Shown: positions 11,025 to 24,296 of the stretch, piece after piece
Position numbering within the stretch: position 1 is the stretch's first letter
Layout: every line of letters begins with the position of its first letter
From: Flaccisagitta enflata
Lineage: Eukaryota; Chaetognatha; Sagittoidea; Aphragmophora
Direction of reading: 5' to 3'
Length of the DNA stretch: 64,000 nt
Assembly (NCBI GenBank): GCA_965153355.1
Contig: OZ231127.1
Span: forward strand, 60,326,001 to 60,390,000
Made by a program: the position numbers and the translations under genes
The notes under the pieces: generated by a model
What the model saw: only the letters and a program-made list of their open reading frames with translations
The model's database searches: none
What the model was told of the DNA's origin: nothing

Positions 11025-11190
11025 AACAAGGCCGGTTACACGGCCAATACTTGTTGCGGACGGGTGGGCAGGGGCGGAAATGCACGTTTTCACACTTTTC
11101 GACTCGAGTTCATGGACGGACGGACCAATGGACGGACCGACGGACGGACGGACACAAGCTCTTATAAAGTTGCGTGTCCGCAACTAATAA
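11025..11190 (+). mobile_element. hairpin-tailed repeat, AGTTGCGGAC subtype
   Basis: Head AACAAGGCCGGTTACACGGC, 5' motif TTGTTGCGGAC, GGGTGGGCAGGGGCGG box, ACTCGAG box, GACG/GACC core, CTCTTATAAAG, hairpin AGTTGCGTGTCCGCAACT (11168-11185). The right arm matches GTTGCGGAC of the 5' motif exactly. Confidence 0.75.
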
Positions 11191-11209
11191 TTGTAACCGT
11201 CTTGACGTA

Positions 11210-11913
11210 CACTTATTTTTTTTTATAAGCACCTCGTTTATAAGCACGCCCAGCCTCAGATATTGGGAAAATGTACATTACTGCTGCCACGCCCAGGTCG
11301 ATTCGATTAAAATTTTTAGATGACCGCAGTTATGCCAATTTTTTAAAAATTTTGCCAATTTCAAAACTATGAAGCTTTGATAGAATTTGAAATTATCTAT
11401 AATATCAATCTGTCGTTATATCTGATTTTTGGTACTGACAGAAAACTTTAATTTTTAATAATATTTAAGAATATTATTGCTCAGATACTATTGTTATAAG
11501 AATCTTATTGCTGTAACAAGGACCACCAAAAAGAATAATATATCATGATTATTAAATAACACTAAAATTTCTCTAAAAACATGTATATTAAATCAAACAT
11601 AATAATCTCATCCATGATTTATATGAAAATAGTGGATATTGTCAGTAAAGAATATTGTATATTTTTTATTTATTAAATCGCATTCATTACTGTATTTTAT
11701 ACTATACTTTATTTTATATAATTTATACAATACTCTATGCTATACTGTTTTCTATACCCAACTGTGTACTTTGTTTTATACTGAATTGGACAATTACTTA
11801 CTGATAAATCATAAGCATGTATTTAAGCACATTTCAGCCTAGAAAATAAGATTTTGCTAAGCACACTCAGCCTCAGCCAAAAAAAGTGTGTGCTTATATA
11901 AAAAAAAAAAGTG
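11210..11913. mobile_element. MITE family 1, copy B (inverted relative to copy A)
   Basis: Begins CACTTATTTTTTTTTATAAG and ends AAAAAAAAAAAGTG. Both sides are flanked by TA (11208-11209, 11914-11915), consistent with a TA target duplication. Internal order is the reverse of copy A. No ORF of significance; the 67-codon frame at 11639 is not gene-like. Confidence 0.75.
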
Positions 11914-12199
11914 TATATCTTTGACCTTTTCAATTCAATTTCTTAATCGCTCCAAACGTATCGGGCGAAAATTCGAAAACGCTGCACTGGTGCGATAAAA
12001 ATTCATATTCGATAAAGGAAAGAAAAAGAACAAATGAACAAAACCAAAACTGTGTGAGCCGTTGAAACTTACCGACTGCCTCACCATCGCGCCGTTAGTT
12101 TTTTTCATCGAGCGGGTTGCGTGTTCTCATTTTTATTGCATTTTATGTTTCTTTATCTCTCTGTTTCTTCTTTCTCTCTGTCTCTCGGTTTCTCTGTAT

Positions 12200-12520
12200 T
12201 TATGTCTGTCTGTCTCTGTCTGCCTGCCTGTCTTGTCTGTCTGTCTATCTGTCTGTCTGTCGCCCATCCTTATATTGACAGTCACGGTGTTGCCCAGCAG
12301 GGCCGGCAAGAGGGGGGTCAACCCCACCTTAGAGGCGTGGGACTGAGGCCTGAGGAAAGAAAAAGAAAGAAAAAAGAAAAAAAAGAAAAAAAGAAAAAAA
12401 AAGAATCAAAGAAAAAAAAAGAAAACAAGAAAAATAAAAAAAAAACAAAACAAAGAAAAGAAAGCGAAAAAAACGGGAAAAAAGAAAAGAAGAAGAGAGG
12501 AAAAAAAGAAAAAGAAGTTT
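12200..12520. repeat. (GTCT)n and A-rich purine tract
   Basis: CTGT/GTCT tetranucleotides at 12203-12262, then an almost pure A/G tract at 12355-12515. 12540-12900 is A/T-rich with no gene. Confidence 0.9.
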
Positions 12521-12900
12521 CAACTATTCTAGAGATATAGTGCATTGTAATTTTACCACTTAGATTAAAAAAAGAGGCACCTATTTATCAATTCATAAAA
12601 CAGATATAAAAAATAACTCAAATTATTTTTTGAAAAATGTTTTAAAAGATTTCAAAAAATCTTTTAATCCGGACCAATACAGAAAAAACAGAGAAAAACA
12701 CTGATTTGCAAAAACAAAATTCATAAAAGGGTTACAAAACTGAAATACGCAATGTTTCTATTAATAATAATTTCAAATGAAAAAAAAAATTTTAATGAAA
12801 AAAAAAATAGCAATATCAGATTGACGCCAAATGAATCTACTTTTTAATAGCTTTTAAATAACCCTATGTTTTTTTTTAAATTTATGAGCAAATTAAGTTT

Positions 12901-12975
12901 TTAGTTGCATGCAAGTGACTCTATAACCCACTATATCTATCAGTTGGTTCGTCTCAGTTGGGGGTAGTAAGGGAG
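12901..12975 (-). mobile_element. hairpin-tailed repeat, 3' end only
   Basis: Reverse orientation: hairpin AGTCACTTGCATGCAACT followed by AAAA (12900-12921), then CTCTATAACCC and a short GGTTCG core. The head is missing. Confidence 0.5.
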
Positions 12976-13248
12976 GGGGATAGGGGGGGCCCGGCCAAAG
13001 GGACTAGAGGGGGGGGCCACCATTTCTTTCGCCGGCTCTGGGTCTAGGTATAGGTAACCAAGAAACCGACAAACAGAAAAATGGGCAATAGCATCGTGAC
13101 TGGTTGAAACGCTTTTTCCACGAGCAATCCATATTACCATTCAATAAGAAATTCAAAAGAAATAATCATCGTCACTTCCGTCGGAAATATGTCATTCTGT
13201 ATTTTGCGGGCACTTGGCTTTTGTACTACAACTTGTACAAGTTGTCTT

Positions 13249-13466
<218 letters not shown>

Positions 13467-14311
13467 GTTACATCACTTTTATCAAGGTTACGGTTTACCT
13501 TCAGATGTGCCTAGTGTTCGGCGTTCATTATGTAAATGACCCCGCCCGACCTGGAGAAGCGGGTATAGAATGTACAGAGATTCCAAGTCAACGGACAAAC
13601 GTACGCAAAAATTCCACACCTTCCTTGATCTCCACACAGGCTCAATTCAGACAATTCGAGAGTCTCTCTCTCTCTCTTTCGCTCTGTTCCTCTTTCTCGA
13701 TTTCGTGCAAGTGCGAGGTTGCCTTTGAGGTTCTCTTCTTTCAATTGCTCTTCCAACTCCCCTTTGAAATATATGTCAAGTTTCCTCCTCCTCATTACTT
13801 TCGTCTTCCTTTGAGAAGGAGAGTCAGTGTGTGGAAGAGTGGATGTGTACACGGGATACCCCAAGCAAGCTTTTTTCAATTATTCCGTGTTGTTTATACG
13901 CCATTTTACATGTAATCATACAACCATATTTGGCCAAGCTTGTGGCTATCGTAATTGTCTCCTTGTGAAGACGTCCTCCTCCTCTTCTCCTCCCAGAGTA
14001 AGTGATGTCGTTGTTGATTATCATTTGCATGAAAAAAATCGGACATTATTCATGTATGTGGGCTGAGCCTGAGTTGAAAGGAAATGACTGGATCTTTGAA
14101 GATTTCTGGGCGGAGCAGCTATACATGCCTCTCTCTCTGTAAAGAGAAGCAAAAGCAAAAATGAGTAACGATCGAGATCCTTCAGACTCATGACATGGTT
14201 GCTGTCCGTTCGGTCGTTAACTGTTGCAATCACCCAGGAACTCTTAGTCCCAGATGATTGCCATGCAATGGAACAATGATTTTTTTTTAAGTAAACGAAC
14301 CAGAAAGATAT

Positions 14312-14400
14312 ACACTTTTTATTTTTTATAAGAACCCAGTTTATAAGAACATCAAGCCTTGAAATTGCTCAAAAATTAAGGACGTCATAGTTATTTTATT
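14312..14400. mobile_element. MITE family 1 fragment
   Basis: CACTTTTTATTTTTTATAAG followed by AACCCAGTTTATAAG matches one end of copies A and B. The other end is not found. Confidence 0.5.
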
Positions 14401-14476
14401 AGAATTAGACGATTGAAGTTCGTATCACAACTTTAGGATGGGAAAAATTAGGAATGGAAGACGCGAAAAAAAAAAG

Positions 14477-14481
<5 letters not shown>

Positions 14482-14551
<70 letters not shown>

Positions 14552-14776
14552 TAATAAATGAGTTAAGTAATCAATCAACGAACATCAAAGAATAAATGGT
14601 ACCATTTCTGCCATCCACTTTTCCGTAACATCAGCTCCATATCTGATAATAACCAAAATCTAGCCAATACACCAATATCCAACATCCTCAGCACAACGCG
14701 GATCCAGAATAGTAAATAGCAAATAGCAACGACGATATATGTGAGCAGCGGTTCATATCCCAACAACAACTGAGAC

Positions 14777-14851
<75 letters not shown>

Positions 14852-15245
14852 AGAGAGAAAGATAAGTAAAAGAAAGTAAGTAAGTAAAAATATATAAGTA
14901 AAAAGAAAGTCAGTAAAAGAAAAGAAAGTAAGTGCAAAAAAAAGAAAGTAAAAAGAAAGAAAGACACGACAGGGGGACATTAGTCCAACATATGTACAGA
15001 CCAGGTGCAAAAAGAAAACCAAATGAAACTAAAGAATAGAGAAGGCAGAGAGACAAGCCATAAGGGGAGAGGAAGAGAGAGGGGAGGGAAGGAGAGAGGG
15101 GAGGGAAGGAGAACGGGAAGAAGGGCAGGGGAGAGGGGAGGACGGGAAGAAGGGAGGGAGATGAGAAGAAGGGACCGAGACGGAGAGGCAGGGGAGGGAG
15201 ACGGAGAGGCAGGGGGGGTAGGGCAGGGGCAAGGGAAGGAGCCCG
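14482..15245. repeat. (GA)n arrays and purine-rich tract
   Basis: (GA)n at 14482-14548 and 14780-14848, then AGTAAGTAAA-type and GGGAGGGAAGGAG-type low-complexity sequence up to the LINE end at about 15250. No gene. Confidence 0.9.
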
Positions 15246-15257
15246 CAAGTCGGCACC

Positions 15258-17090
15258 TCAAGGCGACGGGCGGGCACACGAGTGGCAGCCCCGGAGACCA
15301 CAGACAAAAGCCCCATAAGGAGCCAAAAGGTCCACCTTGGACCTGCCCTTGAAAGCGGCCAAGCTTGGAGACTGCTTCAATTCAAAAGAGAGAGAGTTCC
15401 ATATCTGGGGAGCGATACTGATAATGGATCTACCATCTGCTCGGCTGACATAGAAGTTATTCCTTGCTCCCCTGGTCAAATGACCATGATCTACAAATTT
15501 AACAAAATCAGCCATCCCACCCGGTAGCAAACCTCTGGACATTTTGTAGCAGAATATCCTCACACTCTGGGTGAATAGGTCATCCACTTTGGGTGTTTCC
15601 AGGTCAGCAAAAATAGGGTCCGCATGGGAAATACGATGTGAGCCACTGATTATTCTTAACAAACATTTCTGAAGGGTCAATAAACGATCCCTTAACCCAA
15701 GGTTACGATCACCCTTAAAATTACCCCAGTTAATCAAACAGTACTGAAGATGGGGAAGGACCATTGTGTTATACAAAAGCAAAAGTTGGGGCCCACTCAT
15801 AAACCTCCTGGCCCGTCCTAAAATTCCTACTGTCTGACTTATCTTAGTTATAATCCTACCAATATGAATCCGCCAGGAGATATTCCTATCAATAAAAACC
15901 CCTAAGAACTTACTATTATCAACTTGTCTTATCGGCATACCATCAATTTCCAAGTCCCAACCCTTATCATTCTGTTCATTTGTTGGTTTGCTGAAGTTAA
16001 CAAATTCAGTCTTACCATAGTTTAAGGTTAATTTGTTGTGAGCAAACCAAACCGATAATTTCCCCAGCTCTGAATTAACCTCCCTTATCAAATCCCCCCT
16101 GTTCTTACCAGAAGCAAAAAGGTTAGTGTCATCTACAAACAGGATACACCTGAAGAATGATGATGCGGCCGATAAGTCATTGATATAAAGGAGAAAGAAA
16201 AGAGGACCCAGGATGCTTCCTTGGGGAACTCCAACTGAGAGCACCTGGTGGAGTGACTCATATACCACATACTGTTTCCTGTTTGTTAGATAGCTCCTAA
16301 TAAGTTCCAGGGGCAGTCCCCTGACGCCTAAATGTTCCAACTTATCAATAAGGATAGAATGGTCCACGGTGTCAAACGCCTTTCTGAAATCTATAAATAC
16401 CCCTAGGCAGTGTCTTCCGCTCTCCCATGCTTGCCTGATATTCTCTACCATGTCCATTATAGCCATGAAGGTGGAATGACTGCGCCGAAAACCATACTGA
16501 CTGGCTAGGATGGAACCCCGTCTCCCAAGGAATCCAAGCAGCCTTGTTTGGATGACCCTTTCAAAAACCTTCGACAGGGCAGACAGCACCGAAATAGGCC
16601 GATAGTTTCCCAACTGGGTTGGGTCCCCATCTTTGAAAACGGGCGTCACCCTCGCCACCTTTAGGAAATCAGGAAAATGACCCGCCTGTAGGCAAGCGTT
16701 AACAAGCCGGGAAAGCAGGCCACTTACCTCAGTGGCGGCATAGGACAGAACGGCAGGAGCAATACCATCATGCCCAGGCTCCTGGACAGTCCAAAGAGCC
16801 TGACAGATGGTCTTCGCCTCTGCCAGCAGGGGTGGGGACAAAATAATAAGCCGAAACATCTGACCGCCTGCCCAAGTAATCCCCAAGGACTCCTGAGGAG
16901 GGTGGTCGAACTTCTTCAGCCAGCTCCTGGACCAATGCCAGAGAAAATCACAAAGGACTCAACAACATCAGAGTCCCCAGATAACTTTACCATTGTGGGA
17001 GAAGGTGCGAGAAGGGGGGTCCCGTTTTTTGCCAGCCCTCCCAATAAAATCATGCAAGACCTTCCACGCAGATCTCAGATACAGTTAAAG
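15258..17090 (-). mobile_element. 5'-truncated LINE, reverse transcriptase half
   Basis: An uninterrupted frame of about 540 codons (15258-16886, first triplet TTG so not a real start) encodes the C-terminal part of a non-LTR retrotransposon ORF2. Visible RT blocks: NYRPISVLSALSKVFERVI, YGFRRSHST, FIDFRKAFDTVDH, GVPQGSILGPLFF and FVDDTNLF (about residue 250; FVDD in place of the commoner FADD/YADD). A Cys-rich tail (CGLRGCHSC) closes it, resembling the tail of the LINE at 26148. The endonuclease is missing; 16887-17090 continues the LINE in shifted frames, so the element is decayed upstream. Family looks CR1/Jockey-like; clade uncertain. It lies antisense in beta-catenin intron 1. Confidence 0.85.
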
Positions 17091-17506
17091 CCAGTCAGTT
17101 GAGCTCGCTCTCAAAATGTGTCTTTTTATCTATCTCTCTCTCTATTTCTCTCTCTCTCTTTCTCCTAGGTGCCTGAGTAACCTTCGTGTCACTGGACTGT
17201 AATAAACGCTAGATTTTTAGTTTTCTGACATGGTCCCTGATTTTTTACGCTTGTTATTTCTCTTGACAATGATCATCGTTTTGACGCTTTAGTTCTGTCA
17301 TAGCCAATAATGAGCACTTTGTCGATATCAATGTCTTTGCGTGATTCGATTTTTTCCTCTTCGAATTTTCGATAAAAAAAAATCGTTTAATTCAACGGTT
17401 TGAGTCACTTATTTGATTTCGTCATTCGAGAAGGAAGTTTCTTTTGTGAAAGCTGCTCTGTTCCAATTTCGGAAATCAGAGCACCGACTTGTCACATTTT
17501 GTCAAT

Positions 17507-17700
17507 GCTGAAACAAGACCAGATACACGGCTGCCCAAGTCGCAAGTGGGTGGGCAGGGCCACAGGAGTAGTGATAAACAAAGTTCTTCTTGTAATTTGG
17601 AAGGGGCAGTGATGAAAAATAAACACCCAGAAGTGTTGTTAAAGCAAAGTATGACGGACTACCAGAGCGACCGACCGACAGTCAAGCCAGATTGTTGAGT
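17507..17700 (+). mobile_element. degenerate hairpin-tailed repeat
   Basis: ACAAGACCAGATACACGGC head, AGTCGCAAGTGGGTGGGCAGGG motif region and a GACCGACCGAC core are present. The terminal hairpin is eroded. Confidence 0.5.
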
Positions 17701-18169
17701 CCCGGCATCCGACAAAAAAGGTCCGGGTCAAACCAGATAACTCTCGGTTAGGGTCGCCGAAACGGATATTCGTTGATCGTATTGTTATGTTCAAACACAG
17801 GCTTGTGACACTGGGACAGTTGACATGCGTTTTAACCTCTTTCCGTGGAAGGGAGACTGTTGAAATAGCGTTTGGTAGAAATTTGGAACCTTGTACTGTA
17901 GATGTCGTCTGACTTGGAAATACGGGGGAGCTCATGACCTGCGTATCATTATAATGAGAAGATTGATATTTTGCAGGTGTGATGTACAGATTCTTAAGGG
18001 TTGACAATGGAGTATGGCATCCCCTTACAGCTTATCTTAAGAAAAAAACTTTTAGTATAAAAATAAAGGATCAATTGTTCGTTGTTTTTTGTCGTGGTTT
18101 TTTTTTAACAGAATTATAGCTTCATCTATTTTTTCAAATTGCAAAACCAGTCTGGGATTCAAACCTGGA

Positions 18170-18382
18170 ACCTTTAAAACAAGGTGGGATACACGGCTAC
18201 CCCAGTCGCGTGCCGGGGGTGGGGCCATGGGGCAGGGGCCGTATTTGAGGTCACTTGAATCATTTGTGCAGGAGCATTGAGGAAAAAAAACCGCAAAAAC
18301 CCCAAAAAAGTTGAGTGTAATGGACAGACGGACGGACCAACAAAGCGGGGTGTAGAGTCGAGTAGCACGCGACTGAAAAAAA
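18170..18382 (+). mobile_element. hairpin-tailed repeat, AGTCGCGTGC subtype
   Basis: Head AACAAGGTGGGATACACGGC, motif AGTCGCGTGC (18206-18215), TTTGAGGTCAC and CAGGAGCA boxes, GACGGACGGACC core, AGCGGGGTGTAGAG, hairpin AGTCGAGTAGCACGCGACT then GAAAAAA. The right arm GCACGCGACT is the exact reverse complement of the 5' motif. Confidence 0.7.
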
Positions 18383-18695
18383 CTGATTGCAATGAATTTA
18401 AAGTAAAATGAGTTAACCACTAAACCAACTCCAGTAACTATTTAAAAAAATCGAATTTGATATAGTATATCCAAGAGAATTTTCTATCCACATAGCTGCC
18501 ATACCTTATTGTCAACCCTTTAGGACAAACATTATACATAAACGATTTTATTTCATTTGCATACATAATATTTAAGATATAAGCGCCCGTATTTCCAAGT
18601 ATAGATGATATCTACTGTACATTTTGAAGAGGAACTTGAGATTTTGTTGACGGAATGAATTCTTTTCACGATTCCTTATTTGTTTAATTTGACAG

Positions 18696-18788
18696 GCCAA
18701 TACATGGAGGCAGAAGGTCAACCGACGCAGAGTAGAATGTCTGCGAAGGAGCAGACTTTGATGTGGCAAACCAATTCATATCTACAAG
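18696..18788 (+). CDS. CTNNB1: beta-catenin coding exon 2
   Basis: Acceptor GACAG|GCC, donor CTACAAG|GTAATG; phase 1 to phase 1, 93 nt. It encodes the segment ending KEQTLMWQTNSYLQ, which aligns with the conserved stretch just before the phosphodegron of beta-catenin. It joins exon 3 so that SYLQG leads directly into DSGIQSG. Confidence 0.9.
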
Positions 18789-18849
18789 GTAATGGCTGGA
18801 AATGAATTTGATAAAGAGCTGTGCGTCTCATTTGTTGTACCATTATGGA

Positions 18850-19028
<179 letters not shown>

Positions 19029-19226
19029 GGAAGCAGCCGAATTACCAATGACATCCACATCCACAATTTTGATGACAACAACATCAGCAACAACATTTTA
19101 GATGTTAGACAGTTTGTTATGAATCTTTACGTTTTGATTACAATTAAATCATATTGAATATCAAGCCCAAAACTTGTGTCTCATGTGAGTAATCGTTACC
19201 ATTCGTTACATTTGTGTTGTGATCAG

Positions 19227-19372
19227 GCGATAGTGGGATTCAATCTGGTATCACTACCGGAGCTCCATCGATCAACAGTCGAGGCGGAATGGAGATGGGC
19301 GAAGAAGGCGATGATATGGAAACCGGAAAAATGTTTGACTGGGATCAGTCTATGGCCCAAGGATTCACCCAG
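19227..19372 (+). CDS. CTNNB1: beta-catenin coding exon 3 (phosphodegron)
   Basis: Acceptor GATCAG|GCG, donor CACCCAG|GTATCA; 146 nt, ends in phase 0. It contains DSGIQSGITTGAPS, matching the vertebrate DSGIHSGATTTAPS. The two serines read by beta-TrCP, the Thr and the CK1 priming Ser (vertebrate S33, S37, T41, S45) are all kept, so GSK3-dependent turnover is expected to be conserved. An acidic stretch (EMGEEGDDMETG) and MFDWDQSMAQGFTQ follow, as in other animals (YEWEQGFSQSFTQ). Confidence 0.95.
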
Positions 19373-21423
19373 GTATCAATCAATCTCCGCCGAACACCCG
19401 AACTTGCTTTGGGTTACTCCCGGGAACCAGCTGATATTACGAATCATATCCACAATTATGTCACACTGATGTCACATTAGTGATTTATCCGACGAAATGT
19501 TGATTTGATGTTTCTTCCTTTGCATGATATGGAAGGTCATAAAATTACCTTAAAATTACCTCAAAATTTCAAGCTTCAGACAAGCTAAAAAACCAATGTG
19601 AGAGATTGTGGACATGATTCATATCTTCTGTCCGCGGATTCTCGAAGTTAGCCTTTACAGTTCATATCAAACGAGGAGCGGTTTCAATGACAGACTGAAC
19701 TTCAAATAACCATGCCCAGAATGAAAATGGCACATCATTCTGATATCTCTTGGTTCGTTCATAGGAAGTGAAACTATAACAAATCAGTGAGCATTTAAAG
19801 AGCTTCAAAAAATCTATCATCATTTGAGTTGTCCTGAAATTACAGTTTTTAAACTTTAGAAATTGCAATGATATGAAGAAAAAAGGTCAATTTTGCTTAC
19901 TGCCAGAGAGAGTGTTTCCACATATCACATTGAATTGTACCTTTCATTTTCATTTAATCATAACTTCTAAACGAATCAAGTTCAAAATTTCTGCTTGGTG
20001 CCATTTTGAAGAAAATTTTCTAAATTTTTTTTTCCTCATGAATTTTTTTTTGATTTGCTTTAGTATTTTCATTGATACATAGAAAAACGAGGAAAATTTT
20101 GATGATTGAATGATCTACTTTGGCAAAAGCAGAGTAATCAACTTCATTTAATTGTCATTTTTAAACAAAAAAACTCACAATATTCTGCTTGGTCTAGTTT
20201 TAAAGAACTTTTGAATATCTTTCTAACGGTCACTGATTTTCTATAGTTTAATTCAAAGAGAGCGATTAAATTTGCATGTAAAGATGAGTGTGCCATTTTT
20301 TATTTTGGCATGGTTAGGATCATCTTCTTTCCACAAATATGTTTCTTTTGTGGTCAAAGTCGGTGTGAAAGTCGATCTTATCTCTTACGATTTTCAACTT
20401 GCTTATCTTGTTTACAATGTCTTGTTTTGCCAACAACTAAATAGCTAGATAATCTATCCATAGCTTGATTTCGTTCAACCTGTATAATGCAGGCCGTTAT
20501 GGTCTAGTTGGTACATTCGTAGCTATCTTTGAACCTGTTTGTCTGCATTTCATGCATGTTTGTAAAGTTCATCAATCCTAACTTAGTATTGACACAAATT
20601 CATTCGTTAATCAATGATAACTTCAGATTTTCTCCGCTCTCTAAAATTTCTGTTAATTATCAACGGCCTCCCGAAAAAAACCGGATGAATAAATGAATAA
20701 ACAAAGGAAAGAAGAAAAAAGGTTTTAAGTGGCTGGGAGCTGAACCAAAGCGCATTCTCTGTTGAGAGGTCATTTCAATTTAAAGAAAAATGATGCTCGG
20801 AAAATATAAATCCAATTTAAATCTAGAAGTTTTAAACGAGTTGTTTGAAAAAGTCAAAATATAATGTATAGTCTAAGAAAACGTTTGTTCCGCGATAGAT
20901 TGTGTTCTTCTACATGCTGACTTCCTCAAAAGATTTGGACATAAAAAGAAAGTCTTTTATTTCCCGCATTGCGAAATAAATTTGTAAAAATTGTCTCGAG
21001 GAAAACCTCAATTTTTTAATGAAAAAGGAAAATTTCATTCATTTTCTGTCTGAAAGGAAGCAATATCGTGCAGGACGATTGTTGTGTCATGTGAAAAAAA
21101 CTATCTAAGTATATCCAGAACAGAACTTTGAGATAATCGTTGACAGGTATACCGTATTACCGTAACTAATTTTCTCATTTATTCAAACTTTCAAAGAGAC
21201 TTAAATTGTTTTAAAGTAATTTTATATTTTGTACGGGTGCGGCCCGCGGTTTTGACGAAAGATGTCACAATATGAAAAATGCAACTTAAATTGACATTCA
21301 AAAATTCTTTAAAAACTTTTACCAAAACTAATGGGCCGTAAATGTCATCCTATTTATGCCTATTTCTTAATTATAAGCTTTTATATTTTATTGCAATATT
21401 CTTATTGTCCTCGATGAATCCAG
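19373..21423 (+). other. beta-catenin intron 3
   Basis: AT-rich, no coding exon seen. A segment at 20190-20250 (TTCTAACGGTCACTGATTTTC) recurs in part at 60765-60790, marking a dispersed repeat. A tRNA-like A box (TGGTCTAGTTGGTA, 20500-20513) is discussed as a finding. Confidence 0.6.
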
Positions 21424-21528
21424 GATCAGGTGTCAGACATGAGCGCGACGTTGAATCAGACGCGATCGCAGCGAGTGCGAGCGGCGATGTTTCCCGAAAC
21501 TATGGAAGAAGGCATTCCCATTCCTCAG
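21424..21528 (+). CDS. CTNNB1: beta-catenin coding exon 4 (alpha-catenin-binding region)
   Basis: Acceptor AATCCAG|GATCAG, donor CCTCAG|GTAATC; 35 codons, phase 0 to 0. It encodes ...[18 protein letters not shown]..., almost identical to vertebrate [18 protein letters not shown], the helix that binds alpha-catenin at adherens junctions. Confidence 0.95.
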
Positions 21529-22395
21529 GTAATCGCAAAAAAAAAAAAAATAAAAAAATTGTTAAAGGGGGCGCTAATTGGAGGATAGAATATGCAATGT
21601 CGTTTTTCAATATTGTAGGCGCCCCGAGCGCTAATTCGAGGAAATACGATAATTAGTATTCAACTTTCAAGTTGTGAGTTCCCCTATATTTTCAAGACAA
21701 GACAACATCTACAACTTTCACAAACATAGAATAAGAACCATTGAACAGTCATGCAACAGTATTGATTTGACTCTAATCTTAGTCTAAGGAGCTGGAATGA
21801 AAATAGCTTCAAAAGTCAATTTTTGTGATGAACGGATGGAATGTTTTATAGTCGCATAACACATCAAGTGTTGAAATTTATTTAGCCCTTAAAAGCCGTT
21901 TATAGGGGATTTAAATGTACTCATATATTTTCATTCTTTCCTTTCGTGAACATAAGTATATATATATGGATAAAGTAATGTTCTGTTAAAAGAATGAATT
22001 TATTTCGATAACTACAAAGGAAAGTTAAAAGGGGGGTTGGGGATAGTTTGTTAAAGTCCGAAAACTTTTAGAAACATTTAGAAATTTTCCATGTCTTGAA
22101 TCGTTTCTACCGACGTCAGTTCAAAATGGGTTTGCTGTTCGGAATCACGTTCACCTACAAAATCCTTTGATTGTATCAATTACACCGTGACCTCAGAGGT
22201 CCTCGAAAGCTAAGCAACGGCTCTCAGTCAGTGGCTGTCCTTTTTAATAAAATCGTTTTTCATGACAGGTATTATATTTGAGAATTTTCACCGTTTTTTA
22301 ACGCGCCAATACAAAACTTAAAAATCAAAAGAGAGGAAGAAATACTACGTATGTCGTTTGTGACTAATTTTCCACATATCCAATGTCATTTGCAG

Positions 22396-22452
22396 ACGAA
22401 TTTTGATCCGAATCAACCAACAGCAGTCCAACGTTTGGCCGAACCTTCCCAG
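22396..22452 (+). CDS. CTNNB1: beta-catenin coding exon 5
   Basis: Acceptor TTTGCAG|ACG, donor TCCCAG|GTAAGT; 19 codons, phase 0 to 0, encoding TNFDPNQPTAVQRLAEPSQ. This joins exon 6 to give the conserved [18 protein letters not shown]. Confidence 0.95.
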
Positions 22453-22546
22453 GTAAGTTCATTTCAATCATTCTATGCAGAGATTATTTTTGCGTTCAAA
22501 AGCACGAACATACACACTTAGTTTTCCCATGATGCTGTGAGGCTAA

Positions 22547-23231
<685 letters not shown>

Positions 23232-23315
23232 GTGGTTGTTTCTCAAGCTGCTATGATGGTGCATCAACTCTCGAAGAAGGAGGCTTCAAGACACGCCATA
23301 ATGAACTCCCCGCAG
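23232..23315 (+). CDS. CTNNB1: beta-catenin coding exon 7 (Arm repeats 1-2)
   Basis: Acceptor CTCAG|GTGGTT, donor CCGCAG|GTATGA; 28 codons, [18 protein letters not shown]... to MNSPQ, phase 0 to 0. Nearly identical to the deuterostome and protostome beta-catenin sequence. Confidence 0.95.
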
Positions 23316-24141
23316 GTATGACTAGTGGAACAAGATCCCTAAGAAAAATCATAAAAACGATACTTCTAATTGACCCAGTACGATGAAATTTTTATTGTTA
23401 GTAAAACATACCCGTGACCTAATACCGTGAAAATTTCAACACGCTAGAGCTAGACTCGATGTATGATTTCTATGCTTTTAATGCCTGTGATATTTTGACA
23501 AAAATACGCGTACAGGTGTTACACCCAACCTGAAAAAAAAACGGAAGAGGGCCCAGGGAACCCCCTGCTGACTAGTGAATACGCGCACCGCTCCTAGTTA
23601 TCCATATCTCAGACAAGGCCCCCTCAGATGATTATTCCACCAATCATCACATGACAACAACAACAACTATAACAGCCCCAATATCAACAATTCAAACCCA
23701 ACAACAACTCAACAACAACAATAAGTAGCAATAACAAAAGTCACAACAAATAACAACAAATAACCTCACAACAATTCAACAACGACCAAACGAACAACAC
23801 TCTGACAAATTGATACAGAAAATAATAACCGGAGTTTGTGCGGTCTTGAAGTGCCACAAAGTCTCCATTGAATTAAAGTCCGTCATTAGCATTTGGCCTT
23901 AAAAAGAAAATATAGAGGATATATGTCAATGACAATGATTATGACAATGAGTGTACTAATTATGATGGCGATAGTCATAGGGGTCACATTGACAGTGAAC
24001 AAAAACAACAACAACAACAACAACAATAAAAAAAATAACAACAACAACAACAACAACAACAGAGTAAAAAAAAACAACTATGATATACATGCAGGATGAA
24101 TTGTTGCACATGTCACATTTTTACGTTCCTGTACATGTTAG
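23316..24141 (+). other. beta-catenin intron 7
   Basis: CAA/AAC-rich sequence (23650-23800 and 24001-24063). No coding exon seen. Confidence 0.8.
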
Positions 24142-24296
24142 ATGGTGGCGGCCCTCGTTCGAGCGATGAATAACACGGATGACGCTGAGACAACGCGATG
24201 CGCCGCCGGCACATTACACAATCTCAGCCACCACCGTCAAGGCCTCCTCGCCATCTTCAAGAGTGGAGGCATTCCCGCGCTTGTTAAGCTACTTAG
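24142..24296 (+). CDS. CTNNB1: beta-catenin coding exon 8 (Arm repeats 2-3), last one in window
   Basis: Acceptor ATGTTAG|ATG, donor CTACTTAG|GTCAGT; 155 nt ending in phase 2. It encodes [11 protein letters not shown]... [17 protein letters not shown]... [10 protein letters not shown], the end of Arm repeat 2 and start of repeat 3. The expected continuation (SPVESVLFYAITTLHN-like, next Arm repeats, about 600 further residues) is not found downstream in this window on either strand. Confidence 0.95.

Noticed and set aside
22180-22245. 5S rRNA-like box (AAAGCTAAGCAACGGC)
   Set aside because: Short match to the 5S internal promoter region only; the flanks do not continue as 5S, so neither a 5S gene nor a 5S-derived SINE is supported.
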